Source of the DNA: SG8-30 sp963695085
GTDB lineage: Bacteria; Pseudomonadota; Gammaproteobacteria; Steroidobacterales; Steroidobacteraceae
Direction of reading: 5' to 3'
Assembly (NCBI GenBank): GCA_963695085.1
Contig: CAVOFV010000003.1
Location: 1 to 64,000, forward strand
DNA: 64,000 nucleotides
Position numbers and translations under genes: made by a program. Under the pieces are notes generated by a model. It was given only the letters and a program-made list of their open reading frames with translations, did not search any database and had not been told where the DNA came from. Shown piece by piece: positions 6,908 through 17,633 of this stretch. Within the stretch, counting starts at the first letter, position 1; the number at the start of each line of letters is the position of its first letter.

Positions 6908-7665
6908 CGCCGGCCGCTTGGCCCCGCGCTGCTCCACAGCAGCGAGATCATGGCGAGGCCGCACAGTCCCGCCACGGCCATGGCCGGCAGCGCCAGCGAC
7001 GGGGGCTGATCCGCCTTGTGGGCGATGCCGATCGCCGCCCACGCTATGGCCGCCAGGAACACCGGGTCGCGCAGCCTGAAGAAACCGAGAGCCGCGATCG
7101 CCAGCGCGCCGCCGAGCATCGCCTGCGACCACGACACGCCATCCACCGCGGCTGGCAGCAACCCCGTGTACATGACGGCTACCCCGAGGTTGGCCAGGGT
7201 CGCGACGCAGATCCAGCCAAGGTACAGGCTGAACGGCACATCCACGCACCAGGCCTCGCGCCGGCCGGATGGCGGCGCCGCCGCCAGCCCGCGGCGGACC
7301 GTGGCGAGCGCGGCCAGCAGGAGCACCATCGCCGCCAGCGATGCCACGATCGCCTCGTAGTGCCACAGCAGCAGCCACGTGACGTTGGCCACACAGCTGA
7401 CCAGGTACGCGCCGCGCAGCGGCCGCAGGCGCGCGGCGCGCGCGCCAGTCCCGGCCAGTTGGTAAACCGTGAAGGCGACGATACCCAGGTAGATCAGCCC
7501 CCAGATGGAAAAGACCCAGCCGGCAGGCGTGAACGGCAGTTCATGGCGGGCCGATACCGTGCCGGGGGTGAGCCCGTTGATCCAGCCGCCGCTGGCCAGC
7601 GCGTTGACGACGAGAACCGCCGTGGTGGCCACCAGGACCCCGGCCCGCTCGAGCCATCCAGCCAT
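6889..7665 (-). CDS. TspO/MBR-like tryptophan-rich integral membrane protein
   Basis: A 258-residue membrane protein starting at the ATG at 7665 (MAGWLERAG). The frame is open well upstream of this but that part lacks sensible sequence. It has about seven hydrophobic segments; the first is followed by FTPAGWVFSIWGLIYLG, a hallmark of the longer tryptophan-rich sensory (TspO/MBR-related) proteins. Trp residues recur in loops (WLLLWHYEA, CVDVPFSLYLGWICVA). Classical TspO proteins are about 160 residues with five helices and bind porphyrins or sterols; this is a longer relative whose ligand cannot be deduced. It is convergent with the aminotransferase gene, overlapping 19 bp, and divergent from the next gene. 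Confidence 0.6.
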   Translation of the reverse strand: MAGWLERAGVLVATTAVLVVNALASGGWINGLTPGTVSARHELPFTPAGWVFSIWGLIYLGIVAFTVYQLAGTGARAARLRPLRGAYLVSCVANVTWLLLWHYEAIVASLAAMVLLLAALATVRRGLAAAPPSGRREAWCVDVPFSLYLGWICVATLANLGVAVMYTGLLPAAVDGVSWSQAMLGGALAIAALGFFRLRDPVFLAAIAWAAIGIAHKADQPPSLALPAMAVAGLCGLAMISLLWSSAGPSGRRQSTSG

Positions 7666-7820
7666 GCCCCACCTCCGGCCTGTCCTGCCCGGCGACCTTG
7701 TATCACAGCCGCCGCCGCCGGGCAGACTGTGACAAGGGTCGACAAGTGCCGGTAGACGGTGGAACCGGTGTCCGCGTTGCAGTACTTTGAGCACATGGTA
7801 GCCAACACGGGGTCCGGCCG

Positions 7821-8549
7821 ATGACGCCTGCCGACGAGCGCATCGCGCAGATGCTGGCCAAGTGGCAGACGAGCCTCGACCTGCATCTGCGCTACACGAA
7901 GTTGCCGGACGACGAGTACTGGCAGGTGCAGGCCTGGCCGGAGCACGAGAGGCCGAACCGCTGGATCGTGGAACTCGCCAGGCAGCGCCTGGAAGCGCTG
8001 CAGCGCATCGTGCAAACGCGGATCTCCGCCGGTGACCCGTCATTGTCCGAAGCGCTCGAACTCATGGCATTCCTCAGCAACCTGGTCGGGTCCGAGCACC
8101 TCGAACGTCACATCCCGCAGGCCGAGGACAAGACGACTGCCAAGTCCGTCACGCCCGCCGCCGACGCGGCCAAGCCCGCCGCCGACGCGGCCAAGCCTGC
8201 CGCCGGCAAGGCCAAGCCCGCCGCCGACAAGGCCAAGCCCGCCGCCGCTACAGCCGGGCCTGCTGCCGAGGCGGCCAGGCCGGCCGCGAAGAAGCGTGCC
8301 AGGCAGGCAAGTACGGCGGTGCGCGCCAAACAAGACACGACCGAGCCGGCCCAAGAGCCCATGACTGACGAGGACGTGGTGACCGAAGACGCCGTCAGGC
8401 TGCTGTCGTGGGGCAAGGCCTGGCACGAACTGCCGGAAGCGATCGAGCGGATGGCGGACCGGCCAAACGCGACGGTCGTCCGCAAGATCCTGAAGCTGGC
8501 GCGCGACGATATCGAGCAGAAAGTGGACGCGGGGCTCGACAAGGACTAG
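7821..8549 (+). CDS. Hypothetical protein with Pro-Ala-Ala heptad repeats
   Basis: A 242-residue soluble protein of unknown function. Residues 1-105 are a charged helical domain with several Trp (AKWQTSL, EYWQVQAWP). Residues 112-160 are seven consecutive heptads of the form PAAxxxK, from PAADAAK to PAAKKRA. A C-terminal helical domain (about 180-242) carries the segments SWGKAWHELPEAIERMAD and RPNATVVRKILKLARDD. The middle resembles the lysine/alanine/proline tails of AlgP-like, histone H1-like and phasin-type proteins, suggesting a flexible, basic linker; nucleic acid binding is only a guess. It is flanked by a divergent membrane protein gene and an RDD gene in the same direction after 129 bp. 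Confidence 0.6.
   Translation: MTPADERIAQMLAKWQTSLDLHLRYTKLPDDEYWQVQAWPEHERPNRWIVELARQRLEALQRIVQTRISAGDPSLSEALELMAFLSNLVGSEHLERHIPQAEDKTTAKSVTPAADAAKPAADAAKPAAGKAKPAADKAKPAAATAGPAAEAARPAAKKRARQASTAVRAKQDTTEPAQEPMTDEDVVTEDAVRLLSWGKAWHELPEAIERMADRPNATVVRKILKLARDDIEQKVDAGLDKD
8154..8300 (+). repeat. Seven in-frame 21-bp repeats (PAAxxxK heptads)
   Basis: Seven 21-bp units encode PAADAAK twice, then PAAGKAK, PAADKAK, PAAATAG, PAAEAAR and PAAKKRA. The first copies are nearly identical at DNA level and later ones diverge, as expected for expansion by slippage followed by drift. Copy number may vary between strains. Confidence 0.8.
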
Positions 8550-8678
8550 CCCGCCCCTGAGCAGCCTTCGGTCACGGTCGCCGCCGGCACCCGCCGCGAA
8601 CCGGGAACCCGGCAGCGGGCACCAGCGCCCACGATCAACTTGCGCCGCACCCCGGTCGCGGGGAAGAATCGCCGCGCC

Positions 8679-9194
8679 ATGCCTGCACCCCAAGCGACTG
8701 CCGCGGGACTCGGCCGGCGCCTCGCCGCGCTGTTCTACGACGGCCTGCTGGTCACGGCCGTGCTGTTTCTCGGCACGCTCGTGCTGCTGCCGTTCACCGG
8801 CGGCGAGGCCATCACGCCACAGGCATCGGGCCCGTGGGAAATCGCCTACCGCGCGTGGCTCGTGCTGCTCGCGCTCGGTTACTTCTGCGGATCGTGGATC
8901 CGCCGCGGCCAGACGCTCGGCATGATGTCCTGGAAGATCCTCCTGCAGCGTGACGGCGGCGGCCTGCCGCACGGCCGCGACGCCGTGCTGCGGTTCGCGC
9001 TTGGCTGCGCCGCTACCGTCGCCGCGCTGTCCGGCCTGTGGGTACTGCGCGGGGCGACGACGGCTGTATCGGCCGCGCTGGGCATCGCCCTGCTGCTGCC
9101 GGCGGTCGGCAACTACCTGGTCATGTACGCCGATCCTGGCGCGCGCACGCTGCTCGACCGCTGCACGCGCTGCCGCGTCGTGCGCCTGCCCTGA
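8679..9194 (+). CDS. RDD family membrane protein
   Basis: The 171-residue product begins at the ATG at 8679, behind GGGAAG; an upstream TTG at 8640 would add 13 residues that look unstructured. The protein has the RDD family layout: Arg and Asp in LGRRLAALFYDGLL at the start of helix 1, a second helix pair, the conserved GQTLGMMSWKILLQ stretch between helices, and a C-terminal hydrophobic hairpin ending near DPGARTLLDR. RDD proteins are small inner-membrane proteins of mostly unknown role; some act as ion antiporters. The gene is convergent with lptG, 13 bp apart, and a second RDD gene occurs at 21424. Confidence 0.8.
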   Translation: MPAPQATAAGLGRRLAALFYDGLLVTAVLFLGTLVLLPFTGGEAITPQASGPWEIAYRAWLVLLALGYFCGSWIRRGQTLGMMSWKILLQRDGGGLPHGRDAVLRFALGCAATVAALSGLWVLRGATTAVSAALGIALLLPAVGNYLVMYADPGARTLLDRCTRCRVVRLP

Positions 9195-9207
9195 CCCGGG
9201 CGGCCGC

Positions 9208-10275
9208 TCAGCTGACGCGGCGGATCGCGACCACGGCCAGCAGCGCCAGCGCTGCCGCCGGGACCCAGGCAGCGAGCAACGGGTCCAGTCCGTACACCTG
9301 CGCGCTGTTCTCGAGCGTACGGTTGGCCAGGAAGTAAAGCGCTCCCGCCAGGATACCGACGACCATGCGGGCGCCGTTGCCGGACGCACGCATCGGCCCG
9401 AAGGCGAACGGCACGGCCAGCACGCAGACGAGGATGATGGACACGGTGCGCGCGATCCGCGACCACAGCGCAGTCTCGTAGGCCGTCGACTCCAGGTTGT
9501 TGGCGCGCAGGTGCGCCGCATACGTATACAGGCTGCGGACCGGCAGCGCGGCCGGATCCACGACCGCGAGGCCAAGGAACTCCTGGTTGATGTCCACCTC
9601 CACGTCGAGGGTCGGGCTGCGCGTGGTGCTCGTGCCGCCGTCCTGGAAGCGGGTCTCGGCGTAGTTGCGGAACCGCCAGGTCAGGCCGCTCTCGTGGGAC
9701 GCCGTATCGGCCCGGCCGACCCGCGCCAGCGAGCGGTCCGGCGCAAACTCGAACAGGTACACGCCGCCAAACATGTTCTGCGCGGTCTGCTGCTGGATGT
9801 TGACGAAACGGCGGCCGTCCTTGACCCAGGAACTGCGACCGCCCGCCGCCGTGTACTCGGAGTACTTGCTGAAGATCTTGAGTTGGCGCGCATACTGGTC
9901 CGACGGCGGCGCGATGTACTCGCCCATGACCCACAGCCCCGCCAGCAGCACGAGTCCGGCCAGCGCCGCGCTGCCGGCGATGCGGGCCACCGACACGCCG
10001 GCGGCACGGATGACCGTCAATTCGCTGTCCCGCGCCAGGCCGCCCAGGCCCAGGATCGCGCCGATCAGCGCCGCGATGGGCAGCCCCTCGAACAACTGTT
10101 GCGGCACCGACAACAACGTGAAGACGAGCGCGTCGCCGACATCGTAGGTGCCGACGCCGATATCGTCCTGCTCGCCAAGAAACGTGAACATCATGGTCAG
10201 CGCCAGCAGCACGGCGGCCACCATCAGCGTGTGCAGCAGAATGGTGCGCACGATGTGGCGGTCCAGGATCTTCAC
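9208..10275 (-). CDS. lptG: LPS export ABC transporter permease LptG
   Basis: LptG with LptF and two LptB subunits makes the inner-membrane transporter that extracts LPS and passes it to LptC and the periplasmic bridge. The 355-residue product starts with GTG at 10275 (VKILDRHIVR) behind a strong GGAGGA site; the frame is open further upstream but that belongs to lptF. It shows the YjgP/YjgQ pattern: three N-terminal helices with the coupling segment GLGGLARDSELTVIRAAGVS, a periplasmic beta-jellyroll (about 120-265) and three C-terminal helices with PFAFGPMRASGNGARMVVG. It overlaps lptF by GTGA, so the pair is translationally coupled. Confidence 0.95.
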   Translation of the reverse strand: MKILDRHIVRTILLHTLMVAAVLLALTMMFTFLGEQDDIGVGTYDVGDALVFTLLSVPQQLFEGLPIAALIGAILGLGGLARDSELTVIRAAGVSVARIAGSAALAGLVLLAGLWVMGEYIAPPSDQYARQLKIFSKYSEYTAAGGRSSWVKDGRRFVNIQQQTAQNMFGGVYLFEFAPDRSLARVGRADTASHESGLTWRFRNYAETRFQDGGTSTTRSPTLDVEVDINQEFLGLAVVDPAALPVRSLYTYAAHLRANNLESTAYETALWSRIARTVSIILVCVLAVPFAFGPMRASGNGARMVVGILAGALYFLANRTLENSAQVYGLDPLLAAWVPAAALALLAVVAIRRVS

Positions 10276-11357
10276 GCCGTCCTCCGGAACATCGCGTCGA
10301 GCGGACTCTGCCGGTGCAGCAGGTAGATGCCGACCAGGACCACCAGCGCGTGCACCCACCACAGGCCGATTCGCGGATCGATCTGCTCCTTCTCGATCCA
10401 TACCCTGGAGACCGAGATCAGGTTCGAGTACAGGAAGTACGCCACGATGGCCAGGGCCACCCGCGCATAGCGCCCCTCGCGCGGCCTCAATGCGGACAGC
10501 GGCACGGCCAGCAGCGCCAGCACCAGCACCATGACTGGCAGCGCAATGCGCCACTGCAGCTCGGACACGTCGCCCGGGTCGCTCGAGCGCAGCAATTCGG
10601 CGGTCGGCTTCTGCTGCCGGCTGATCTTGCCCGCGCCGCGGTCCGGGATCCGCACCGGGATCCCATGTTCGGCAAAGCGCACGCGGCGGAAACCGGCCTG
10701 GCCCGGTACGCCCTCGTAGCGCTCGCCGTCATACAGCACGACCACGTGCAGCCGGCCCTCGTCCTCGATGCGGTGCACGGCGCGCGCCGCGACCGCCAGT
10801 TCTATTCCTTCGCCCCGCCGGCTTTCGAGGAACACGTTGTACAGCACCCCGTCAGCGTCCGCCCGCTCGGCGTAGAACACCGCCGCGCCACTGGCGAAGC
10901 TGCGGAACTTGCCCGCTTCAAGCTGGCCGAACTGCGCATTCCGGAACGCCTCCTGGCGCAGCGCCTCGGCGGCCGTGCGCACCGCGGGCGCCACGTTGAA
11001 CGACAACCACGCCACGCCGGCGGCAGCCGCCAGCGCCAATGTCATGACCGGCAGGTAGAGGCGCTCCGGTCCGCTGCCACAGGCACGGACCGCGGCCATC
11101 TCGCTCTCGTGGTACAGCCGGCCGAGCGCCAGGATCACCGCCAGCAGCGTGCCGATCGGCACCAGGACGGTCAGGTTCTGCACGGTGGACAGCCCGATCA
11201 GCGAGAACACGACCTGTTGCGGAAAGCCGTTGGCCGCGGCGAGGCCGAGGATGCGCGCCAGCTGGTTGCTGACCAGGACCACCAGCAGCACGCCGGTCAC
11301 GGCCAGCCATGCCAGGGCGACTTCACGCAGGACATAGCGGTCGAAGGTCTGGAACAA
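10272..11357 (-). CDS. lptF: LPS export ABC transporter permease LptF
   Basis: A 361-residue partner of LptG in the LPS export transporter. It opens MFQTFDRYVLREVALAW, typical for LptF, with six membrane helices in two groups around a periplasmic jellyroll domain. The LptB-contacting coupling helix is visible as LGRLYHESEMAAVRACGSGP. It is first in an lptF-lptG operon and divergent from pepA with 169 bp between, the usual gammaproteobacterial arrangement. The short AT-rich patch around 11385-11396 in that gap is the likely promoter area for both directions. Confidence 0.95.
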   Translation of the reverse strand: MFQTFDRYVLREVALAWLAVTGVLLVVLVSNQLARILGLAAANGFPQQVVFSLIGLSTVQNLTVLVPIGTLLAVILALGRLYHESEMAAVRACGSGPERLYLPVMTLALAAAAGVAWLSFNVAPAVRTAAEALRQEAFRNAQFGQLEAGKFRSFASGAAVFYAERADADGVLYNVFLESRRGEGIELAVAARAVHRIEDEGRLHVVVLYDGERYEGVPGQAGFRRVRFAEHGIPVRIPDRGAGKISRQQKPTAELLRSSDPGDVSELQWRIALPVMVLVLALLAVPLSALRPREGRYARVALAIVAYFLYSNLISVSRVWIEKEQIDPRIGLWWVHALVVLVGIYLLHRQSPLDAMFRRTA

Positions 11358-11526
11358 GTTCGCTCCGGGTCGCTGCGGCCGTTTTCGTCTAAACTAGCGG
11401 CGACTGGGGCGCACCGCCGGCCGCCGGGTCGCGCCGCTGCCGCCAGTACGTTAAACGAGTGCCGCCGTGGCCTCAATGCGCGGACATGTTACAGGCGGCG
11501 CAGCACCATCAGGGGATGTGACCATC

Positions 11527-13014
11527 ATGCAGTTCCATGCTACCCGATCTTCGGCCGCCTCCCAGCGCACCGCCTGTGCCGTCGTCGGCATCTACGAAAA
11601 GGGCCAGCTGTCGGCCGCGGCGCGGGCACTCGACGGCAAGTGCGGTGGCGTCATCGCCCGCGTCGTGCGGCGCGGCGACTTCGACGGCAAGCCCGGCGAA
11701 GTGCTGCCGATCACCGAATTGCCAGGCGCGCCGGCCGGTCGTGCCCTGCTGGTCGGACTCGGCAGCCGCAAGGGCTTCGGCCGCAAGCCGTACCGCAAGG
11801 CAGTGACCGCCGCGGTGCAATGGCTCGCCAAGAGCGGCGCACGGGATGCAGTGCTGTTCCTGGCGCAGGAGCCGGTGCCGGGGGTCGACGACTACTATGC
11901 GGCCCGTTTTGCGGTCGAATCGGCGTCGCTGGTGCTGTACCGCATCCCGGACCTGAAGAGTGGCAAGAAGCCGCCGAAGCCGAAGATTGCGCGCCTCGGG
12001 CTGGCAGTCGCGGACCGCGGCCAGCTGACAGCCGCCCGGCGCGGCATCAAGGACGGCCTGGGCGTGTTCGCGGGCATGGCCCTGTGCCGCGACCTGGCAA
12101 ACCTGCCGGCCAATGTCTGCACGCCCAGCTACCTCGCCAGCCGCGCGCGGCAGATGGCGCGGGACCACAAGGCGGTACGCGTCAAGGTACTGACGGAAAC
12201 CGAGATCAAGCGCCTGAAGATGGGCTCGTTCCTGTCAGTGACGCGCGGTTCGGAGCAGCCGCCGCGGTTCATCGTCATCGAGTACCGCGGGGCTCCGTCA
12301 TCCAGGGCGCCGATCGCGCTGGTCGGCAAGGGCATCACCTTCGATACCGGCGGCATCTCGCTGAAGCAGCCGCCCGGCATGGACGAGATGAAGTTCGACA
12401 TGACCGGCGCGGCCAGCGTGTTCGGCTCGCTCGAGGCCATCGCGACCATCGGCCCGAAGCTGAATGTCGTCGGCATCGTGCCGTCCTGCGAGAACATGCC
12501 GAGCGGGCGGGCGACCAAGCCGGGCGACATCGTCAAGTCGATGTCCGGCCAGACCATCGAGGTCCTGAACACCGACGCCGAAGGCCGGTTGATCCTGTGC
12601 GACGCACTGACCTACTCGCGCAAGTTCAAGCCCAAGGCCGTGGTCGACATCGCGACGCTGACCGGCGCCTGCGTCATCGCGCTTGGCGCGCACTACAGCG
12701 GCCTGTTCTCCAATGACGACGGTCTCGCCGACGAGCTTGGCGCGGCCGGCCGGCGCGCCGACGACGGCGCCTGGCACATGCCGATGGCCGAGGAATACAC
12801 CGAGCAGCTGAAGAGCAACTTTGCCGACCTGGCCAACGTGGCCGGCCGTGAGGGCGGGGCCATCACAGCCGCATGCTTCCTGTCGAAGTTCACCGATGGT
12901 CTGCGGTGGGCGCATCTCGACATCGCCGGTTCCGCCTACCTGACCGGCGCCAGCAAGGGCAGCACCGGGCGGCCGGTGCCGCTGCTCGTCGACTGGCTGC
13001 TGGGTCATAGCTGA
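11527..13014 (+). CDS. pepA: Leucyl aminopeptidase PepA (M17)
   Basis: A 495-residue cytosolic M17 metallo-aminopeptidase that removes N-terminal residues, especially Leu, and in enterobacteria also binds DNA in Xer recombination. I start at ATG 11527 (MQFHATRSS) after AGGGG; the open frame continues upstream without family similarity. The N-terminal macro-like domain runs to about residue 165. The C-terminal catalytic domain contains GKGITFDTGGISLKQPPGMD with the metal-binding Lys and Asp at about 268-273, and the M17 signature NTDAEGRLILCD near 348 with the metal ligands Asp and Glu. It is followed 8 bp later by holC, forming the standard pepA-holC-valS run. Confidence 0.96.
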   Translation: MQFHATRSSAASQRTACAVVGIYEKGQLSAAARALDGKCGGVIARVVRRGDFDGKPGEVLPITELPGAPAGRALLVGLGSRKGFGRKPYRKAVTAAVQWLAKSGARDAVLFLAQEPVPGVDDYYAARFAVESASLVLYRIPDLKSGKKPPKPKIARLGLAVADRGQLTAARRGIKDGLGVFAGMALCRDLANLPANVCTPSYLASRARQMARDHKAVRVKVLTETEIKRLKMGSFLSVTRGSEQPPRFIVIEYRGAPSSRAPIALVGKGITFDTGGISLKQPPGMDEMKFDMTGAASVFGSLEAIATIGPKLNVVGIVPSCENMPSGRATKPGDIVKSMSGQTIEVLNTDAEGRLILCDALTYSRKFKPKAVVDIATLTGACVIALGAHYSGLFSNDDGLADELGAAGRRADDGAWHMPMAEEYTEQLKSNFADLANVAGREGGAITAACFLSKFTDGLRWAHLDIAGSAYLTGASKGSTGRPVPLLVDWLLGHS

Positions 13015-13022
13015 GGAGCCAG

Positions 13023-13469
13023 ATGGGCGCGCCGCAGGTACGGTTCGTCGTCATGCCGGCAGCGGACGACGGCGCATGGCAGGCGTTTGCCTGCAAGGTC
13101 GTGGAAACGGCCTACCTGGACGGCCACCGGGTCCTGGTCCGGTGCGACTCGGCCGAACAGGCGCAGTCGTTTGACGAGCTGTTGTGGCGGTTCTCGGACA
13201 ACAGCTTCGTGCCGCACGAGATCGCTGCGCCAGGCGCCGCCTGCGAAGAAGCGCCGGTCGTGCTGTGGCCGCACGGCGAGCCGCCGGCTGCGGCGGCTGT
13301 GCTGGTCAACCTCGCAAGTGACGTGCCGGCCTGGTACCGGCAGTTCGCGCGCATCGAGGAGGTCCTCGACGGCGACGTGGCGCGCCGGCGCGCCGGCCGC
13401 GAACGGTTCCGCTTCTATCGCGCCGAGGGCATCGAGCCGCAGACCCGCGACGTCGGCGACGCACCATGA
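13023..13469 (+). CDS. holC: DNA polymerase III subunit chi HolC
   Basis: A 148-residue protein, the same size as E. coli chi, which links SSB on the lagging strand to the clamp loader through psi. The fold is recognisable from CKVVETAYLDGHRVLVRCDS, the FDELLWRFSDNSFVPHE segment and the C-terminal RFYRAEGIEP. Position directly between pepA and valS is the conserved location of holC and supports the call. Its last four bases (ATGA) overlap the start of the next small gene, so the two are coupled. Confidence 0.93.
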   Translation: MGAPQVRFVVMPAADDGAWQAFACKVVETAYLDGHRVLVRCDSAEQAQSFDELLWRFSDNSFVPHEIAAPGAACEEAPVVLWPHGEPPAAAAVLVNLASDVPAWYRQFARIEEVLDGDVARRRAGRERFRFYRAEGIEPQTRDVGDAP

Positions 13470-13792
13470 GCAAGCGTGAAAATAACGACAAGGAACTGCC
13501 GATCCTGACCGACGTCGTCGAGCTGCGGGCAGCAGCCGGCGCCACCGGCGCGCACCGGGCGCTGGCCGTACCGGCCGAGGAAGGCAGCGGGATCCACAGC
13601 GCCGAGGAACTCGCGTCGCTGCAGGCAGACGTGGTCGGACGCACGCTGAAGGTCACCGACGAGCTGCTGCAAAGCGCGTCCCGCGAGATGGAGGGGCTGC
13701 TGTTCGAGCGCGTCCTCGACCGGCTGCGCGCGACGCTGCCGGAAATCGTCGCCCAGGCGCTGCAGGAGCACCTGAACCCGCGCGACGGCTAG
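13466..13792 (+). CDS. Hypothetical protein between holC and valS
   Basis: A 108-residue acidic protein overlapping holC by ATGA. The N terminus (MSKRENNDKELPILTDVVE) resembles small proteins often found next to holC or valS in proteobacteria; the second half (about 45-105) is predicted amphipathic helix (ELASLQADVVGRTLKVTDEL, FERVLDRLRATLPEIVAQAL). No catalytic motif, signal or membrane segment. Coupling to holC makes it a real gene; its role is not known. Confidence 0.75.
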   Translation: MSKRENNDKELPILTDVVELRAAAGATGAHRALAVPAEEGSGIHSAEELASLQADVVGRTLKVTDELLQSASREMEGLLFERVLDRLRATLPEIVAQALQEHLNPRDG

Positions 13793-13878
13793 CGCGCGTT
13801 CCGACCCCGCAGGGACCCGGCTCCTGCCGGCCGCCCACCACGGCCCAATGCCGGGAAAGCCGCGCAACCGGCCTCTTG

Positions 13879-13884
13879 TATACT
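13879..13884 (+). promoter_or_regulatory. Candidate -10 box of valS
   Basis: TATACT preceded by TTG lies 31 bp before the valS ATG in an otherwise GC-rich 123-bp gap. No good -35 is visible at 16-18 bp, so this rests on the -10 alone. Confidence 0.35.
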
Positions 13885-13915
13885 GCCGCGTCGCCCCTCT
13901 CGCCGCCGCCCGCGC

Positions 13916-16671
13916 ATGGAAAAGACCTATTCGCCGCAGGATATCGAGCAGCGCGCCTATGCGCGCTGGGAGCGCGGCGGCTACTTCGCTCCCGGCGGCC
14001 ATGGCCCCGCTTACTGCATAGTGATACCGCCGCCCAACGTGACCGGCACGCTGCACATGGGGCACGCGTTCCAGGACACGATCATGGACGCGCTCACCCG
14101 CTACCACCGCATGACCGGCTGCGACACGCTGTGGCAGCCCGGCACCGATCATGCCGGCATCGCCACCCAGATGGTGGTGGAACGCCAACTCAACGCGGAA
14201 GGCCTGACCCGCCATGAACTTGGCCGCGACAGGTTCCTCGAGCGCGTGTGGGCCTGGAAAGAAGAATCCGGTGGGACCATTTCGCGGCAGTTGCGGCGCA
14301 TGGGCGCATCGCTGGACTGGAGCCGCGATCGCTTTACGATGGACGAGGGCCTGTCGCGCGCCGTCATCGAGGCGTTCGTGCGGCTGTACGACGAGGGACT
14401 GATCTACCGCGGCAAGCGGCTGGTCAACTGGGACCCGGTACTCAAGACGGCGCTGTCGGACCTCGAGGTGCTGTCCGAGGAGGAACCGGGCAGCCTGTGG
14501 CACCTGCGCTACCCGCTGGCCGACGGCAGCGGCCACCTGACCGTGGCCACCACCCGGCCGGAGACCATGCTCGGCGACACCGCCGTGGCCGTGCACCCCG
14601 ACGACGATCGTTACCGCCGGCTCATCGGCGCCCGCGTGCGACTGCCGCTTGCGGACCGCGAGATCCCGGTGATTGCCGATGAGTACGTCGATCCCGCCTT
14701 TGGTTCCGGCTGCGTGAAGATCACGCCCGCACACGATTTCAACGACTACGAGATCGGCCAGCGACATGGCCTGCCACTGGTCAACGTGCTGAACGGCGAC
14801 GGTACGCTGGGCGACGGTGCACCGGTCGCCTACCGCGGCCTGGACCGGTTCGAGGCGCGCAAGCGTGTCGTGGCGGACCTCGAAGCCGCCGGGCTGCTCG
14901 ACAAGATCGAGCCGCACAAGCTGATGGTCCCGCGCGGCGACCGCAGCGGCGCGGTCATCGAGCCGTGGCTGACGGACCAGTGGTACGTCGCCATCGAGTC
15001 GCTGGCTGGCCCGGCAATCCGCGCCGTCGAGGACGGCCGCATCCGCTTCGTGCCCGCCAACTGGGACCGCACCTATTACGAGTGGATGCGCAACATCAAG
15101 GACTGGTGCATCAGTCGCCAGCTGTGGTGGGGCCATCGCATTCCCGCCTGGTACGACCCGGACGGCCGTGTGTATGTCGGGCGCGACGAAGCCGAGACGC
15201 GCGCGCGCAACGGCCTGTCCGACACGGTCGTGCTGAACCAGGACGAGGACGTGCTGGATACCTGGTTTTCCTCGGCGCTGTGGCCGTTCTCGACACTCGG
15301 CTGGCCGGACCAGACGCCCGAACTGAAGAAGTTCTACCCCACCTCGGTGCTGGTCACCGGCTTCGACATCATCTTCTTCTGGGTCGCGCGCATGATCATG
15401 ATGGGCGGCAAGTTCATGGACGAAGTGCCGTTCCGCGAGGTCTACGTGCACGGCCTGATCCGCGACCACGAAGGCCAGAAGATGTCGAAGTCCAAGGGCA
15501 ACGTGCTCGACCCGCTGGACGTCGTCGAGGGCATCGACCTGGAGGCGCTGGTCAGCAAGCGCACCGCGGGCCTCATGCAGCCGCACCTCGCCCCGGTGAT
15601 CGAGAAGTCGACCCGCAAGCAGTTCCCGCAGGGCATCGCCGCATTCGGCACGGACGCACTGCGCTTCACCTTTGCGTCGCTGGCGACGCAGTCGCGCGAC
15701 CTGCGCTTCGACCTCGGCCGCGTCGAGGGCTACCGGAATTTCTGCAACAAGCTGTGGAATGCGTCGCGCTACGTGATGATGGCGACTGCGCAGGACGAGG
15801 GCGCGGGTCCCGGGGAACCGTCGCTGGCCGACCGCTGGATCGAGGAACGGTTCGACGCGGCGACCGCCGCGGTCCGCGATGGCTTCCGCGACTACCGCTT
15901 CGACCTCGCCGCGCAGGCCGCCTACGAGTTCACGTGGTACGACTTCTGCGACTGGTACCTGGAACTGTCGAAGGCCGTGCTGCAGTCCGACACGGCCACC
16001 GTCGCGCAGCGGCGCGCCACCCGGCGCACCCTGTCGCACACGCTCGAGGCGCTGCTGCGGCTGCTGCACCCGCTGATGCCGTTCATCACCGAGGAGATCT
16101 GGCAGCGGGTCGGGCCCCGCGCCGGCCGCACCGGCGACACCATCATGATCCAGCCCTACCCGCAGCCGACCGCCGTTGCGGCGGACCCGGCGGTCGCGGC
16201 CGAAATACGCTGGGTCATGGACTTCATCCTCGGCATCCGCCAGATCCGCGGCGAGATGGACATCGCGCCGTCGGTGCGCTTCGACGTGTTGTTGCAGGAC
16301 GCCGCGCCGCTCGACCTCGAACGGTGGTCGCGTCACGCACCGTATGTCGAGCGCCTTGCGAATGTCGTCAGTGCCCGCCCGCTGGCGCCGGGCGAGTCGC
16401 CGCCGCAGGCCGCCACGGCGCTGCTCGGCGACATGAAAGTGCTGGTGCCGATGGCTGGCCTGATCGACGTCGAGGCAGAACTGGCCCGGCTCGGCAAGCG
16501 TCGCGACAAGGTCGGCCAGGAAATTGCGCGCGCCGAGGCCAAGCTGGGCAACAGCCGGTTCATGGACAACGCCCCGGCCGAGATCGTCGAACAGGAGCGG
16601 GCCCGGGTCGCCGAGTTCAAGCGTGAACTGGCGCAACTCGTCGCGCAGCTCGAACGGGTAGCCTCGCTGAG

Positions 16672-16675
<4 letters not shown>
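13916..16675 (+). CDS. valS: Valyl-tRNA synthetase
   Basis: A 919-residue class Ia synthetase that charges tRNA-Val. The HIGH motif appears as HMGH in VTGTLHMGHAFQ near residue 47 and the KMSKS motif as QKMSKSKGN near 522. The CP1 editing domain (about 190-340) includes TTRPETMLGDTAVAV, which builds the editing pocket. The anticodon-binding helical domain follows from about 630, with the ValS-specific C-terminal coiled coil at about 855-919 (LARLGKRRDKVGQEIARAEA). Full length. Its TGA overlaps the ATG of moxR, so the housekeeping run is directly coupled to the MoxR/transglutaminase operon. Confidence 0.97.
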
Positions 16676-17619
<944 letters not shown>

Positions 17620-17633
17620 CGGCCCGCAGGTCC

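Noticed and set aside
13415..16636. Very long open frame (over 1000 codons) on the minus strand opposite valS and holC
   Set aside because: Antisense to valS with all its signature motifs; the product is rich in His, Arg, Asp and Val as expected for the mirror of GC-rich coding DNA and matches no family.
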